Notes: generated from the sequence alone by a model not told the origin. A DNA stretch of 64,000 nucleotides from Vombatus ursinus (GCF_900497805.2 NW_020954585.1:44675631-44739630); one strand, 5' to 3'; positions 21,503 to 32,672 are shown, counted from the first letter of the stretch. Numbers and translations are program-made.

Positions 21503-21622
21503 GAGGATATTGGCCCCTTAATAAAAGGATTTGTTCTGTGAAGTTTGGATTCAGTCAAAGGGCCGCACTTGAGGATCTAGAGGGCCACATGTGGCCTCAA
21601 CGCCACAGGTTCCCCAACCCTG
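21503..21622 (+). mobile_element. Foldback MITE family M, centre and right arm
   Basis: Matches 35085-35201: 'ccccttaataaaaggatttg', 'gaggatctagagggccacat', end gttccccaaccctg. The left arm is missing, so this copy cannot fold. Confidence 0.8.
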
Positions 21623-21703
21623 GTATTGGGCCTATACATGCTAGTGAGTCGGAGGCAATTAAACAAACTTCAAGGAAAAGAAAATTTCTGTTTCTCTGAG
21701 GCT

Positions 21704-21870
21704 AGGAGTTCCTAATTTTGTGTATGTGATGGACTCCTTGGCAGTCAAGTAAAACCTATGTGTCATTTCTTAGAATAATATTTTTAAATGCATAAAACAA
21801 AATCCAAATGGAGTACAAAAGATATTATATTAAAATTAAGATGTAATTTTCCTATCCAAGTTCACAGGCT
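21704..21870 (+). mobile_element. hAT-A element, partial
   Basis: 'gttcctaattttgtgtatgt', 'gactccttggcagtcaagta', 'aatgcataaaacaaaatcca'. Right end degraded. Confidence 0.65.
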
Positions 21871-22876
21871 TTGAAATTTATACACAGAACCCTGCTCAAC
21901 TTTTAATTTTGCTTCTGTTTTCTCTGTTAAAGGAACGATCTTCGAACGAGAAAGGGGAGGAAAAAAAGTAAGCCCAAGTGGCTAATAGTAGGGAATTGAA
22001 AGCAGAGATAAGTAAGGATATAGAAAGGAAGCACCTTACCTGCCCTTGATGAGCTCAGATCCCCAGGCCCAAATGAGCTCCATGCTAGGATGCTGAAAGG
22101 ACCGGCAGGTATAATTGCTGAGACACTGTCAGTGATCTTTGAAAGACTGTGGAGAAGGGCAATTGTCCCAATTTTCACAAAAAAGAAAAGACAATGGCAT
22201 CAGTAAGCTAGAGGTCAGTGAGCTTGACTCCCATTGCTGGTGAAATTCTAGAATGTATTGTTCAATGGATGGTTAGTGAACTAACACCTAGAAAGGGAGG
22301 GACCAGGATGGCTTCATCAAGAGCAAGTTATGGCAGACTAAATTCATTTCCTTTTTTTGACACGATCCCTTGATTGGTAGATCAGAGGAATGGTGTAGAT
22401 ATGGTTGACTTAGATTTTAGAAAAGCATATGACAAAATCTCTTGTAGGTATTCTTGTGGAAAGATTGGAGAGATGTGAGCTAAACAGTAGCACAATTAGG
22501 TGGATTCAGAACTAGTTTGATGGCTGGACCCCAAAAGTTGTCCTTAATGGTGTGATGTCAGTTTGGAAAGAGGTCCCCAGGGGTTCCACAAGGATCTGTG
22601 CTTGAACCTGTGCTGTTTGATATTTTTTATTAATAGCTTGGATGAAGGCCCGGATTGCATTCTCATCCCATTTGCAGATGACACATAGTAGGGAGGAGTG
22701 GGGTATATGTCAGATGGTAGTTGGATTCCCCAAAGAGCTGGCCAGATCTTTGTCAGATGAAATTTAATGGGATAATGGCAAGGCATACCTTGGGTTCAAA
22801 ACATCAACTTTCTACAATTACAGGCTATGGGGGAGGGGAATGTGGCTAGACAGCCCTTTAGAAAAAGAGGTGACAG

Positions 22877-22940
22877 TACCAGCTGTGTGACCCTGGGCAA
22901 GTCACTTAACCCCACTGCCTAGCTAATAAAAGAAAAAAAA
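22877..22940 (+). mobile_element. 5'-truncated MAR1 SINE with TSD
   Basis: Only the 3' 64 bases ('agctgtgtgaccctgggcaa', A-rich end), flanked by agaggtgacag (22866-22876) and agaggtgatag (22941-22951). Confidence 0.85.
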
Positions 22941-22962
22941 AGAGGTGATAGTTGTAGTGGAC

Positions 22963-23028
22963 CCCCAGCATTCAACATAGGGCCTGGCACATAGCAAACT
23001 CTTAAGAAGTGCTTGCTGACTGAGTGAC
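22963..23028 (+). mobile_element. L2 3' terminus inserted in CR1/L3
   Basis: 'gcattcaacatagggcctgg', 'cacatagcaaactcttaaga', 'gcttgctgactgagtga'. The CR1/L3 host resumes with caagttcagtat. Confidence 0.7.
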
Positions 23029-23085
23029 AAGTTCAGTATCGTGATAACCAAAAAGCTAATGCCATCGTAGCCTATTAATAAGAGA

Positions 23086-23257
23086 CATACATAACACATG
23101 TATAATCTGTATTAAATTGCTTGCCTTCTCAATGGGGATGGCTAGAGGAAGGAAGGGAGAGAATTTAGAAGCAAAGTTTTAAAAATGAATGTTAAAAATA
23201 GTTTTTACATGTAACTGAGGAAAAATAAAATACTAAATAAATTTGAAAAAATAAAAA
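23086..23257 (+). mobile_element. L1 3' end with 9-bp TSD
   Basis: L1 3' UTR ('tgaatgttaaaaatagtttt', tacatgtaactgagg) and A-rich tail inside the CR1/L3, flanked by aataagaga at 23077-23085 and 23258-23266. Confidence 0.82.
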
Positions 23258-23984
23258 AATAAGAGAGCGATAGTGTCCAGGACTAGGGAGGGGATGGTTG
23301 TACTTGGGCCTATACTTGGGCCTGATCAATTCACATATAAAGTATTACGTTCACTACTATGTACCAGATTTTAAGGATGTTGATAAATCTGAGCATGCCC
23401 GGAGGAAGACAGTCAGGAAGGCATTACGTTTGTGCCATAAGAGGATCCATTTAAGGAACCAGGGATGTTTAGCCTGGAGAAAAGCAGAATTAGGAAGGAC
23501 CCGATAGCTCTCTTCTGGTCTTTGAAAGGTTGTCGTGTGAAAGGGGGATTAGACTAGTTTTCCTGGAGGACAGAAGTTTCCAAGGCAAGATGAAAACCCC
23601 TAGGAGTTGGATTGATTCAAAAATGGAGTGGAAGGTCTCAAGAAGTTCTACCTCATCGGAGGTCTTTGAGCAAAGGCTAGGTGACGACTTGGCAGGTTTA
23701 ATGTAAGAAGGGTTCTTATTTAGGTGCTGTTTGGACTAAATAGCCTCTGAGAACCCTTCTCAGGGCTTCAAAATTCTGTGATTTCTGTGTTCCAAGATAC
23801 CCTTCAGCTCCAACATTCTTTGCTCCAGGTCCATTGCAGCTCTAATGTTCTGTAGGTCAAATGCCCTTCTAAATCTGACATTCTATGTTCTAATGCCCTT
23901 CCAGATCTGACATTCTGTGTTTGAAGGTCCTGTCCAGATCTGATGGTCAATCTTCTATAGTCTAAGCTTCTATAGAAGCAAGGG

Positions 23985-24234
23985 GAGAGCACCAGAATCA
24001 AGAAGACCTGAGTTCAAATTTGGCCTCAGATACTTTCTATGTGACTTTGGTTAAGTCATTTACCCTCTACTTGCCTGTTCCTCAACTCTGAAATGGGAGT
24101 GATGATAATAGCACTTACCTCCCAGGGTGGTTGTGAGGATCAAATGACATAATATTTGTAAAGCGCATAGCACAGTGCCTGGCACATAGTAGAGACTATA
24201 TAAATGGTAGCTATTATGATTATTAGGAAGTTCT
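23985..24234 (+). mobile_element. MIR SINE, full length
   Basis: Forward MIR complete from 'agagcaccagaatcaagaag' through 'gttgtgaggatcaaatgaca' to 'tagctattatgattattagg'. Confidence 0.85.
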
Positions 24235-24436
24235 CTTCCTGCGCAGACATTCTATATTTTATATTGTAAGGTCCCTTCCAGCTTTGACATTGTTCTTTGT
24301 TCTATATTCTAGGGTTTTTTCCAATGCTTATCATCTGAGTTCAGTATTCTAAGATCCATTCTGCCTCTGACATCCTACATATGATATTCTAAGGTTCTTT
24401 GCAGCTCTGATGTTCCATGTTCTACATTTCCTTCCA

Positions 24437-24830
24437 ATTAAGCTTTGTGAGGGCATGGTGTCTCATTTTTAAAACGTCTTTGTATCCTTAGGGGCATCTA
24501 GGTGGTGCAGTGGATAAAACATTAGGAAGACTCATCTTCCTGAGTTCAAATCCAGCTTCAGACACTAGGACTCTGGGCAAGTCACTTCACCCTGTTTGCC
24601 TCAGTTTCCTCATCTATAAAATGAGCTGGAGAAGGAAATGGCAAACTATTCCAATATCTTTGCCAAGAAAACCCCAAAGGGTCACAAAGAGTTGGGCACA
24701 ACTGAAACAACCCAACAACAAAATCCTTAGAGTCTGGCACATTGCTTTGGCGCATAGGCACTCAGGAAATGATATTGCTTTGGCTCATAGTAGGTGCTCA
24801 GGAAATGCTACTTGTTGGATTTGAACATTC
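24437..24830 (+). mobile_element. L2 3' end hosting a Mar-1
   Basis: L2 terminus 24437-24491 ('gtgagggcatggtgtctcat') and 24731-24830. The second part repeats its end twice ('ctttggcgcataggcactca' / 'ctttggctcatagtaggtgc'). Confidence 0.7.
24492..24722 (+). mobile_element. Mar-1 CORE-SINE with 8-bp TSD
   Basis: Forward complete Mar-1 within the L2 tail, flanked by atccttag at 24484-24491 and 24723-24730. Confidence 0.93.
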
Positions 24831-24920
24831 TGTTTTCTACTTTCTAAGGTCCCAGTTCTAACATCTATGTTCTGAGGTCCCTTTCAGCTCTGACACTGTG
24901 TATACTCTATGTTGTAAATA

Positions 24921-25969
24921 TCATTACTGCTGAGTGAATGTTGGTGCAGAGTATAGAATTCTGATTCTATAGAGGGAACATTTACATTGCCCTTCTCATT
25001 CTTGCTAAATGGCACTGAGGCTTAATGGGGGAGAGCCCTACTTTCTCACAAGCGCCTTGTATTTTAGTGGCTCTAAGTATGCTATTAATGTTCAATAAAA
25101 CCTGAAATGTCTCATCCAGACTCTTAAAATTGAAAGAGACCACTTTACCCTCTTAGATAAAACTCATTGGCATTTTATCATCCCTTAATGCTGCCCAAGG
25201 TTGAGTTGTATTTATTAGTAAAAAAAAAAAAATTGAAGCAGAAATGTTATCTAATAAAATATGAATAGAGGGAAATGTTTTAGGGAAAATAGAAAGATAG
25301 ATCCAGGCCTCCCTTAATCCCCCCCTCCAAAAAAAAAGCTCACCAAGGTAGCCAGGGGTAATTAGATTTGTGATATGGAGTGAAGATGAAAGCTGTTTTT
25401 GGAGAGACCTATTGAATAAATCATGATGAGCTGCACAGGACTAATGTATCAGTGGAGTGTGGAGTGTGCAATTAGTTGGCTAATTATGTTGAAAATCCAA
25501 TTGAATGCGCAGAGAGGGTGCCACGCCCCCCCGACTGCCCAGGTGCATCTCAGCTCCTCCAATTAGTCCTGGATTTCTCCAGGCCACCTGCTCAAAGGGC
25601 CAATGTTGATCTTCCCTGCTCCCCCCTGGCTTTGCTTATCCTGTGCATAGTACAGCTGATGCCTGGTGGTAGACCCGGGGACAGGCTGATGCTAACATTG
25701 CAACAAACATACCAGAACTCCTGAACGTGTGGACAGTGACACTTTCTGGGGAAGTCTAGAAAGATAAAAGTGATTTATCAAAGGTGTGTTTATACCATTA
25801 AGTGGTGTGTCTTGGGGGGCAGTGCAGTTTGTGGACTGGATTTGATAAAAAAAAAAAGGTAGCCTGCATCATCCCCATGTTAATGTCAGATATTGCTAGT
25901 GCGGGCAGTACAGTGGAAAACACTCTTGAGGAGTCAGGAAAGACAGAGGAGCATGGTACCTGGGATAGG
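24921..25969. other. Largest unique block; homeodomain-motif cluster
   Basis: About 1.05 kb with no recognised repeat, the longest such stretch. It holds TAATTA (25359-25364), CAATTAG (25469-25475), TAATTA (25481-25486), CCAATTG (25497-25503) and CAATTAG (25560-25566). E-boxes CAGGTG (25540-25545) and CACCTG (25585-25590) and a TCF/LEF-like ATCAAAGG (25778-25784) follow. No open frame of note. This pattern fits a developmental enhancer, but only alignment to other mammals could show conservation. Confidence 0.5.
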
Positions 25970-26218
25970 GAGCAGGTAGGTGGCGCCATAGTGCACAGAG
26001 CACCAGGCCTGGAGTCAGGAAGACTCCTTGAGTTCAAATCTAGCCTCAGACACTTACTAGCTGTGTGACCCTGGGCAAGTCACTTCACCCTGTTTGCCTC
26101 AGTTTTCACATCTGTAAAATGAGCTAGAGAAGGACATGGTGAACCATTCCAATGTCTTTGCCAAGAAAACACCAAATGGGGTCACGAAGAGTTGGACACG
26201 ATTCAAGAACAGCAACAT
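25970..26218 (+). mobile_element. Mar-1 CORE-SINE with TSD
   Basis: Complete forward copy flanked by cctgggatagg (25959-25969) and cctggatagg (26219-26228). Confidence 0.93.
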
Positions 26219-26228
26219 CCTGGATAGG

Positions 26229-26720
26229 ACGATGAATGAGGAACTAGAAGACCTGAGTTCTAGCCCTACGTCTACTACGGATCAACTGTGTGGCCTTAGG
26301 AAAGGTGCTTCATAGCCCTCAGCTTCTTCTTCCACAGTATAAAAAGATTGTACTCGATGACCTCTTAGATTGCTTCCAGGTTCCTCATTCTCTGAGTTGA
26401 TAAGGTTATGCTTCTGTGAATTGGGATGTGTGCACATTCCCAGAATGGAGAACTAAGTCCCTGAATGCTAGAGGACTGGCTTTACTTGACTGGGTGTCAG
26501 AACAGATGCTCAACTGGGTACTGAATGAACTAGTGAGAGTTAGGGGAAAAGCACTGACCTACTACGTGCTTGGCCTCTAAATTCAGAGCTGCTACTAACT
26601 TGTTGGGTGCCTTGCTAGACCTCTGTTTTCTGCTCTGTAACATAGGCTAGTTGTATTAAATATGTTCTAATTCTCTAAGATTAAGTACCTTCCAATTCTG
26701 AGAGTCTGTGATTCCATGAC
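26229..26720 (+). mobile_element. Two Ther-2 SINEs
   Basis: 26229-26400 ('ctgagttctagccctacgtc', tail 'gattgtactcgatgacctct') and 26535-26720 ('gagctgctactaacttgttg', tail 'accttccaattctgagagtc'), with 130 bp of unique sequence between. Confidence 0.7.
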
Positions 26721-26911
26721 ATCAACCTCCTTGCTTACTGTGTACTAATTCCAAGTTTTTCCATGTGTGTCTCAAGCTTAGACTAAAGAACAGACTAGAA
26801 GCCTGAGAGAAAGCTGGAAGAGAAAAAGATTCCCTGTCCTTATTCGGTCTGTAAGGGCCATTCCTCTACCTGGATTTCCCTCCCTCCTCTTTTCTTTTTC
26901 TTTTTTTTTTT
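26721..26911. other. Unique spacer with T-rich run
   Basis: Nothing recognised. A pyrimidine run at 26880-26911 abuts the following truncated Mar-1. Confidence 0.4.
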
Positions 26912-27155
26912 CATACTAGAGTGGTTTGTCATTTCCTTCTCCAATTCATTTTACAGATGAGGAAACTGAGGCAAACAGGGTTAAGTGACTTGCCCAGGAT
27001 CACACAGCTAGTAAGTGTCTGAAACCAGATTTGAATTCAGGAAGATGTGTCTTCCTGACTCTAGGCCTGGCACTCTATCCAGTGCCCCACATGGTCTTTA
27101 GAAAGGTGATATATCTGACAGCTCTCACTCTACCCGCTGTGCCAGCTAGCTGCCC
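26912..27155 (-). mobile_element. Mar-1 CORE-SINE, truncated, reverse
   Basis: 26912-27092 has CORE and head but lacks the RTE tail. 27120-27155 is a second Mar-1/MAR1 head end ('ctgtgccagctagctgccc'). Confidence 0.8.
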
Positions 27156-27416
27156 AAAGATTCAGCTCTCTGATCCTACGATTATTGCATCTCAGTTGCC
27201 ACATATTGGCATTCCCAATTGCCCCAAGTCATAGTGGCTGGCTCTTGGTCCCCTTCCCTCCATCCTCAGTCACAACCTGAGAGTACCTCTGTTCTCAGCT
27301 GTATGGTTTCTACCTGTCTTGGTCTCCAGTTGGGGCTTCCTAGCCCAGTCCTCAAGTCCAGTGGTCTCTCCTTGCTTCTGACGATCTCTCCCTCCCTTGC
27401 CTCAGAAGGCTGCTAA
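27156..27416. other. Unique block
   Basis: About 260 bp with no recognised feature. Confidence 0.4.
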
Positions 27417-27780
27417 GGAAGGATGTCTGGCAACTATGCCACCAAATCACAGAGCCAGCCCTGGGGTATGGGGTATTGCAAGCTCAGGATGAGTCAATGG
27501 TATGACACAGCAGCCAAAAATAAATAAATAAATGAATGAAAAGTTTAGGAGATTTTCTGCTATATTAATAAAGGTGTAGCACCGAGAAAAAGGAAGGTGA
27601 CAGCCCCATCACATTCTGTCCTTATCAGACCCTCTTACAGTATTGTGTTCCTTTCTGGGTACCACCTTTTACAGAGGACATTGACAAACTGAAGCATACC
27701 CATCAAGGTACTGGGGTGACCAGGATAGGGAGGAGACCATAAACCACCCCACCTAGGGCTCTGTCGAAAGAACTAGGGAT

Positions 27781-27940
27781 TCAAGGCAGCTAGGTGGCGC
27801 AGTGGATAGAGCTCTGGCCTTGGAATCAGGAGGACTTGAGTTCAAATACGGCCTCAGACACTTGACACTTAAGTAGCTGTGTGACCTTGGGCAAGTCATT
27901 TAGTCCCAATTGCCTAGACAAAAGAAAGAAAGAAAGAAAA
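27781..27940 (+). mobile_element. Short MAR1 SINE with 10-bp TSD
   Basis: Complete short MAR1 ending in (GAAA)n, flanked by perfect aactagggat (27771-27780 and 27941-27950). Confidence 0.96.
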
Positions 27941-27987
27941 AACTAGGGATGTAGGGAGAAGACACAAGAGCTGTCTTCAAGCCTAGA

Positions 27988-28180
27988 AGTAGCATGAAAC
28001 AATGGGAAGAGCTTACTTTGGAATTAGAGGACTTGAGTTCGGATCCTAGGTCTTGCTTATTAACTGTGTGACCCTGGGCAAATCAGCTACCCAGACCTCT
28101 CTGGTCCCCAGTTCTCTCACCTGAAAAATTAAGGATTGGACTAGATAACCTCAATAGGCCCTCCCATCTCTAAATCTGTA
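27988..28180 (+). mobile_element. Ther-2 SINE in CR1/L3
   Basis: Forward: 'gaattagaggacttgagttc', 'gtgtgaccctgggcaaatca', CR1/L3-type tail 'ggattggactagataacctc'. Confidence 0.75.
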
Positions 28181-28500
28181 TTACGAGGGCAGATTCCCAA
28201 GAATTGCAAGGGTGGTCATGTGGAAGTGGGATTGATCTTGTTCTACCTGGCCCCCAGAAGGCAGAATTTGCAGGGACAGATTTCACTGATACGAGAAGAA
28301 ACTTGGTAGCAGTCAGTGGTAAGGATAGAACAGGCAGCCTTGGGCAGAGTCAGCTCTTCCCTCGCTGAAGGTTTGCAGGTCTGAGCTGGAAGATCACACC
28401 TGTCGAGGCATTATCGTAGTAGGTAGGATTCCTGCAGCTGTCCTGTTGGGTGACATCGGAGGTCACTTCCAACCCAGAGCATCTGTGAGAGGGCTCTGAG

Positions 28501-28980
28501 CTTTGGTGTCTCCTCCCTACCCTCACCCCCCACAGGAGCCAGACACCTGGCAGTGACTCAGGGAGGCAGGCAGTGGATAAGAAGATGACTCAGGTGGCTG
28601 CTAGCAAAAAACGCCTGAGGCTCATACACACAATCAGCTCTTAGGCAAGGCTGCCCCTTGTCCAGTTCAAGGCTTCTCCAGCTCCCATCCATCTTCATTT
28701 CCAGGCTACCTCTTCCTATTTTAGGTTACCCTCAGCATTCACTGTAACCTTATGTCACCTGAGTAAACGTGTTGAGATAGTGGGATGTGGGGGGTGGGGG
28801 TGTGCAAATTGGGATGAGGCTCCAGTCCTGGGCTGAGTACTGGTGGTCTTGTATAGAGAGGTCTAATATCTGGATCCTCAATGTAGTGGAGGACAATTGA
28901 GGCCAATAAGGACAACAGAGCTATCACAGGCCCTACCTAGGATATTGCTTTGAGATAGAGTCATGGTGGATCCTGGAGCA
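28501..28980. other. Unique block with paired AP-1 motifs
   Basis: About 480 bp unique. Perfect TGACTCA at 28554-28560 and 28586-28592, 32 bp apart (about three helical turns). The second is followed by an E-box CAGGTG. No open frame. Confidence 0.4.
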
Positions 28981-29310
28981 CATAGGAATATAGCTTTGGA
29001 GCTGAGAGAAACCCTAGACCAATTAATCTGTTCTAGTCCAACTTTCTCATCCTGCAGATGACGAAAAAGACTCAGATAAGTTAAGTCACTTACCCATGGT
29101 CACACAGCTAATAAATGTCAAGGGCAGGATTTGAATCCAGGCCTTCCTGACTCTAAGTCTAGCACTTCAACCACTATACCAAGGTGGATTCAAGATGTGG
29201 CACTGAAACTAACTGGTTGGGTGACCTTGGGTAAACCATTTTTGTCTCTTGGCAACAATTGCTTCGCCTCTAAAATGAGTGGGCTGGATTCGACAGTCTC
29301 TGAAGACTTC
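28981..29310. mobile_element. Two Ther-2 SINEs, tail to head
   Basis: 28981-29181 reverse ('gtcacacagctaataaatgt', head 'cactatacca') and 29185-29310 forward ('gtgaccttgggtaaaccatt'). Confidence 0.7.
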
Positions 29311-29770
29311 CTGGGCCTCCATCTCATCTTTAGGGACCTGTGTGCACATCAGCATTTATGTGTCTATGTCTGTGTACATATCTGCTATCACACACATGTG
29401 CAGGAATGCATTACTCAATTACCTAACTTTAGCAACATTACAGGAAAAGATTCGGTCACCATGACAACCCCCAACGCCACCTGTCTTCAAGACATTTTTT
29501 GCTTGTCTTTCACTTTGTTGGGTGAATTGGGGCTTGAGCGTTCCAAAGACAAAAAATAACCAAACAAAAATAAGCCGTAAAATTTTTAAAAAAGGAAAGG
29601 AAAAAAAGACCTTGGAAGAAGAGGAAAGTTTTGTATTTGACTCAGAGGCAGCTGTCAAAACATTCCCCCCACCCCCTGCTCTCAGCCCTCTAGCTCCAGC
29701 CTCTGTCCCTTCAACTGAGTGTGCCCCCATTCAGGAAGTCCTCCTTCAGTCCTGACGGGCCAGAATCAGT
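29311..29770. other. Unique block with X-box-like site
   Basis: About 460 bp unique. GTCACCATGACAAC at 29455-29468 is one base from an inverted-repeat RFX X-box. A-rich tract at 29570-29610. No gene recognised. Confidence 0.4.
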
Positions 29771-29778
29771 TTTCAGTG

Positions 29779-30000
29779 ACTCAGTCGACAAGCATCGACT
29801 AAGCTCCTACTATGTGCCTGGCACTTAGTATAAAGAAAAGAAAAAAAAAAAAAACACCACAAAAAAACCAAAAAACAAAAAAAACCAGTCCCTGCCCTCA
29901 GGGAGCTTACAGTCTAACAGGGAGACAATATATAAATAACTAGGTTTTTACAAGATGTATACAGAGTAGATAAAGGGTAATCTCAGAGCAGAAGAAACCT
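29779..30000 (-). mobile_element. L2 3' end, reverse, with A-rich insertion
   Basis: 'aagctcctactatgtgcctg' then an A-rich stretch (29830-29885), then 'agtccctgccctcagggagc' and the following reversed 3' UTR. Confidence 0.75.
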
Positions 30001-30036
30001 AGCAATGAGGAGTTTACATGAGCTCTCCAGAAGCCC

Positions 30037-30360
30037 TAAAAGTTAGAACTGGCAGAGACCTAAGTGGTAACACCATCCCTGCCTTCCTCCTCAAGATGTT
30101 TATTTGTATATACTTAGCTCACAATTATATGGTTTCCTTTTAGAATGTAAGCTCCTTGAGGGCAGAGGCTGATTCATTTTTGTCTTTGTACCCCAGTACC
30201 TAGCACAGTACCTGGTGATTAATGTATTCAGACATATCTCCCGGCAAAGAGAAAATGGCAAAAAGGTGGGGCAGAGAAACTGGCCTAACACCACACACAG
30301 ACAGTAGGGTGGTTGGAAGGCAAGGAGAGATTCAGTAACTTTCTCCGCCCCTTTGGTGAA
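30037..30360. mobile_element. Ther-2 (reverse) interrupted by L2 3' end (forward)
   Basis: Reversed Ther-2 at 30037-30075 and about 30240-30360. The L2 terminus at 30085-30225 ('aatgtaagctccttgagggc') lies between. Confidence 0.6.
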
Positions 30361-31020
30361 TGAAATCTCCAAGTGGGGAGATTGATGAAGTGGGGAGAAA
30401 GAGGAAGCATTTGGTGTAGAAGTATTCATCGAGAAAGCCTCACATTGCAAGGCATCCAGCAGAATGGCAGGTACCCCATCCAAGTGAAAATCTTTCTCCT
30501 CCTCCAGGAGCTCTGGTCCATGCTTGGATGGCTCTCTGCTCAGACCATACTACCACCACTACCAACAAACACCCTCTTCATATAATATTTGCCCTTTAAA
30601 GTTTATCAAAGCACAGTCCTATCAGTTATCCCCAAGAGGCAATGCCAGCCTTAATGGTGAGGAGTGAGTCAGTCTGGAGGAGGAAGAGAAAATCAAGGGG
30701 CCAATTTAAAAGGAAAGACAGATTGAGTAAAAAGAGGTTAGGAATAAGAAGAAAATAACAGCCTCCTAAAAAGCCCAATGGTAGAAAATAAGAGAAAAAA
30801 AAAAGGACTAGGTTGGAGGAGCCGAAAAAATTTACCCAGCAACTACACTCTCTTCCCTTCCTTATCTTGATTCCTTGGAAAAACACTTCATTTTTATACT
30901 GTCCTCTACCCCTACCCCCTTGCACTAAAGTTAATCACATTATCTCCCGAACCCCAAACCCAGAATACTCCCAGTATCTTCCTTCTTTGCTCCTATTCAG
31001 AAGCTGCTGAACAGTGATGA
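30361..31020. other. Mostly unique block
   Basis: Unique apart from a weak MIR-like trace at 30560-30640. Purine-rich near 30680-30810. No gene called. Confidence 0.45.
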
Positions 31021-32310
31021 AGGAAATAATGAAAATGTGCTGATTGAACCCAGTACAAATTTATGTTATCTCAACTGGGCCCTCACCACAGCAAGGCAAT
31101 CATTCTATCCTTCCCTGATTAATTCACTATCTTGCTCTCCACAATAATTGTTCCAAACCTCCCATCTTTCCTCTAGCCTCCTCTTCTAATCTTCTCAGTG
31201 AGGACCTCACTGAAAAAAATTGAGGCCATTTGGTGGGATCTCCCTCTTGTTAGGGCAGATAGGTGGTGCAGTGGATAGAATACCAAGCCTGGAGTCAGGA
31301 AGACTGGAGTTGAAATCCACCCTCTGACACTTTCTAACTGTGTGACCCTGGACAAGTCACTTCACCCTGTTTGCCTCAGTTTCCTAGTCTGTCAAATGAG
31401 TTGGAGAGGAAATGGCAAACCACTCCAATATCTTTACCAAGAAAACACCAAAGGGGGTCACAAAGAGTTGGACACGACTGAAACAACTGAACAACAATAT
31501 CTTTCTGTTACTCTTCCCTAACTCACATTTCTCAGACTTTCCCCCATTCTTACCTTCACTCCTATATTAGATGAAGAGGTGTTTCTTCTTCTCACCAAGG
31601 CCAACCCCCCCACATGCACTCCAACCCTCCTGTCTTCTCCTGCAGATTGCCCTCTTTTTTATCCCCACTTTATCTTTCATTTTCAATCTTTCTCTTTTGA
31701 CTAGCTCCCTCCTTGCTTCCAACAAACATGCCCATGTCTTCCCTAACCTTAAAAAAAGCCCTCACTTAATCTGACCATCTTTCATTGCTCTCATCTTTTA
31801 TTCCTCCTCCCCTTTGCAGTGTAATGCTTTGAGAAAGGGGTCTATACTATGTGCTTTTACTCTCTCATTATCTTCTCAGTCTTCTTCAATCTCCTCATTT
31901 ATCTGAAATTGTTCTTTCTGAACTGCCAAATCAAATGGTCTTTTCTTAATCCTACCCCTTCTTGACCTCTCTGCAGCATTCAATGCTGTTGATCACCTTC
32001 TGCTTCTAAATAACTCTCTAGTTTCTAGTGACACTAGTCTCTCCTGGCTCTCCTCCTACCTCTCTGACCTCTCTCCTCAGTCTTCTTTGATGGTTCATGA
32101 GCCACGTCATTACTCTCTTAACTGTGAGTGTTCCCTATGGCTCTTCTCACCTAGGCTATCCTAGTAGCCTCCTAACTCCAGTCCTTCCCCTCCCACACCA
32201 CTCATTTTTCACTCTGCTGCTTGAATAAAATGTTCATACACTACCTTGACGTCCCTCTTCTCCTCCTAAACCTTCAATGCTTCCTCCTTGACTACAGTCC
32301 GTCCAGAGGC
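31021..32310 (+). mobile_element. L2 LINE, upstream and RT region, with Mar-1
   Basis: Forward L2. RT motif DLSAAFNAVDHLLLLNNSL is readable near 31955-32015; upstream 'acaaacatgcccatgtcttc' and downstream 'tgaataaaatgttcatacac' match the other long L2. Interrupted by Mar-1 at 31252-31497. The start is uncertain. Confidence 0.75.
31252..31497 (+). mobile_element. Mar-1 CORE-SINE
   Basis: Complete forward Mar-1 ('gatggtgcag'-type head through 'aagggggtcacaaagagttg' and AAC end) inside the L2. No clear target duplication found. Confidence 0.92.
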
Positions 32311-32311
32311 C

Positions 32312-32672
32312 TTGTAAGACTCAAATGAGGTATTGAATGATGTAAAGCACTTTGCAAACTTTAAAGCACTATATAAATGCCAGTTATTATTGTTATTATT
32401 AGCCTCCAGTCTAGTGATGACTTCATTCCCTGAGCTCAAGCAATGTTTATAGAGTCCTAGTGAGGGGGGAAGGGGGAGGTGGTGTTGATATGTATGCACG
32501 CATGCTTTTATGTTTAATCTGAATTATTAACACTTTCTTAGGTCTGCACTATTAACAGAACAATCAAACTCTGGTAGGGAGCAGTGGCAAATTTCTGATG
32601 TGTAAATGCTCACTCTGAAAATTTAATGATTAGCCACAAGACAGTTGGGCCTGGCTCCACCACACCCCTGTC
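32312..32672 (+). mobile_element. Composite repeat, second copy
   Basis: MIR tail (32312-32400), linker 'agcctccagtctagtgatga' (32401-32460) and hAT-B (about 32461-32672, ending ctggctccaccacacccctg). Same order as 3201-3702. Confidence 0.7.

Larger units (their letters stand above)
22035..23790 (+). mobile_element. CR1/L3 LINE with three nested insertions
   Basis: Forward CR1-clade LINE: 'gatgagctcagatccccagg', 'ctgtcagtgatctttgaaag', RT landmarks VDLDFRKAYDKISC near 22400 and a degenerate F-ADD box (FADDT near 22673). Downstream come 'cagggatgtttagcctggag' and the 3' end 'gactaaatagcctctgagaa'. Later insertions: short MAR1 (22877-22940), L2 3' end (22963-23028), L1 3' end (23086-23257). 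Frames broken; inactive. Confidence 0.85.
23791..24920 (+). repeat. Minisatellite of CR1/L3 3'-end units, interrupted
   Basis: Tandem ~32-bp units of the form 'ggtcccttccagctctgaca' plus ttctgtgttcta, directly after the CR1/L3 3' end. Blocks lie at 23791-23984, 24235-24436 and 24831-24920, separ­ated by a forward MIR (23985-24234) and an L2 tail that itself holds a Mar-1. Units have diverged individually. Confidence 0.7.
27417..28500 (+). mobile_element. CR1/L3 LINE 3' part with two SINEs inside
   Basis: 'gcaagctcaggatgagtcaa', 'cagaccctcttacagtattg', 'ggacattgacaaactgaagc', 'gacacaagagctgtcttcaa', 'tggaagtgggattgatcttg', 'ggaggtcacttccaacccag': the ordered landmarks of the CR1/L3 3' third. 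Split by MAR1 (27781-27940) and a Ther-type SINE (27988-28180). Confidence 0.82.

Noticed and set aside
23791-24920. CRISPR-like array of spaced repeats
   Set aside because: Units are diverged tandem copies of a LINE end without unique spacers, in a vertebrate genome.
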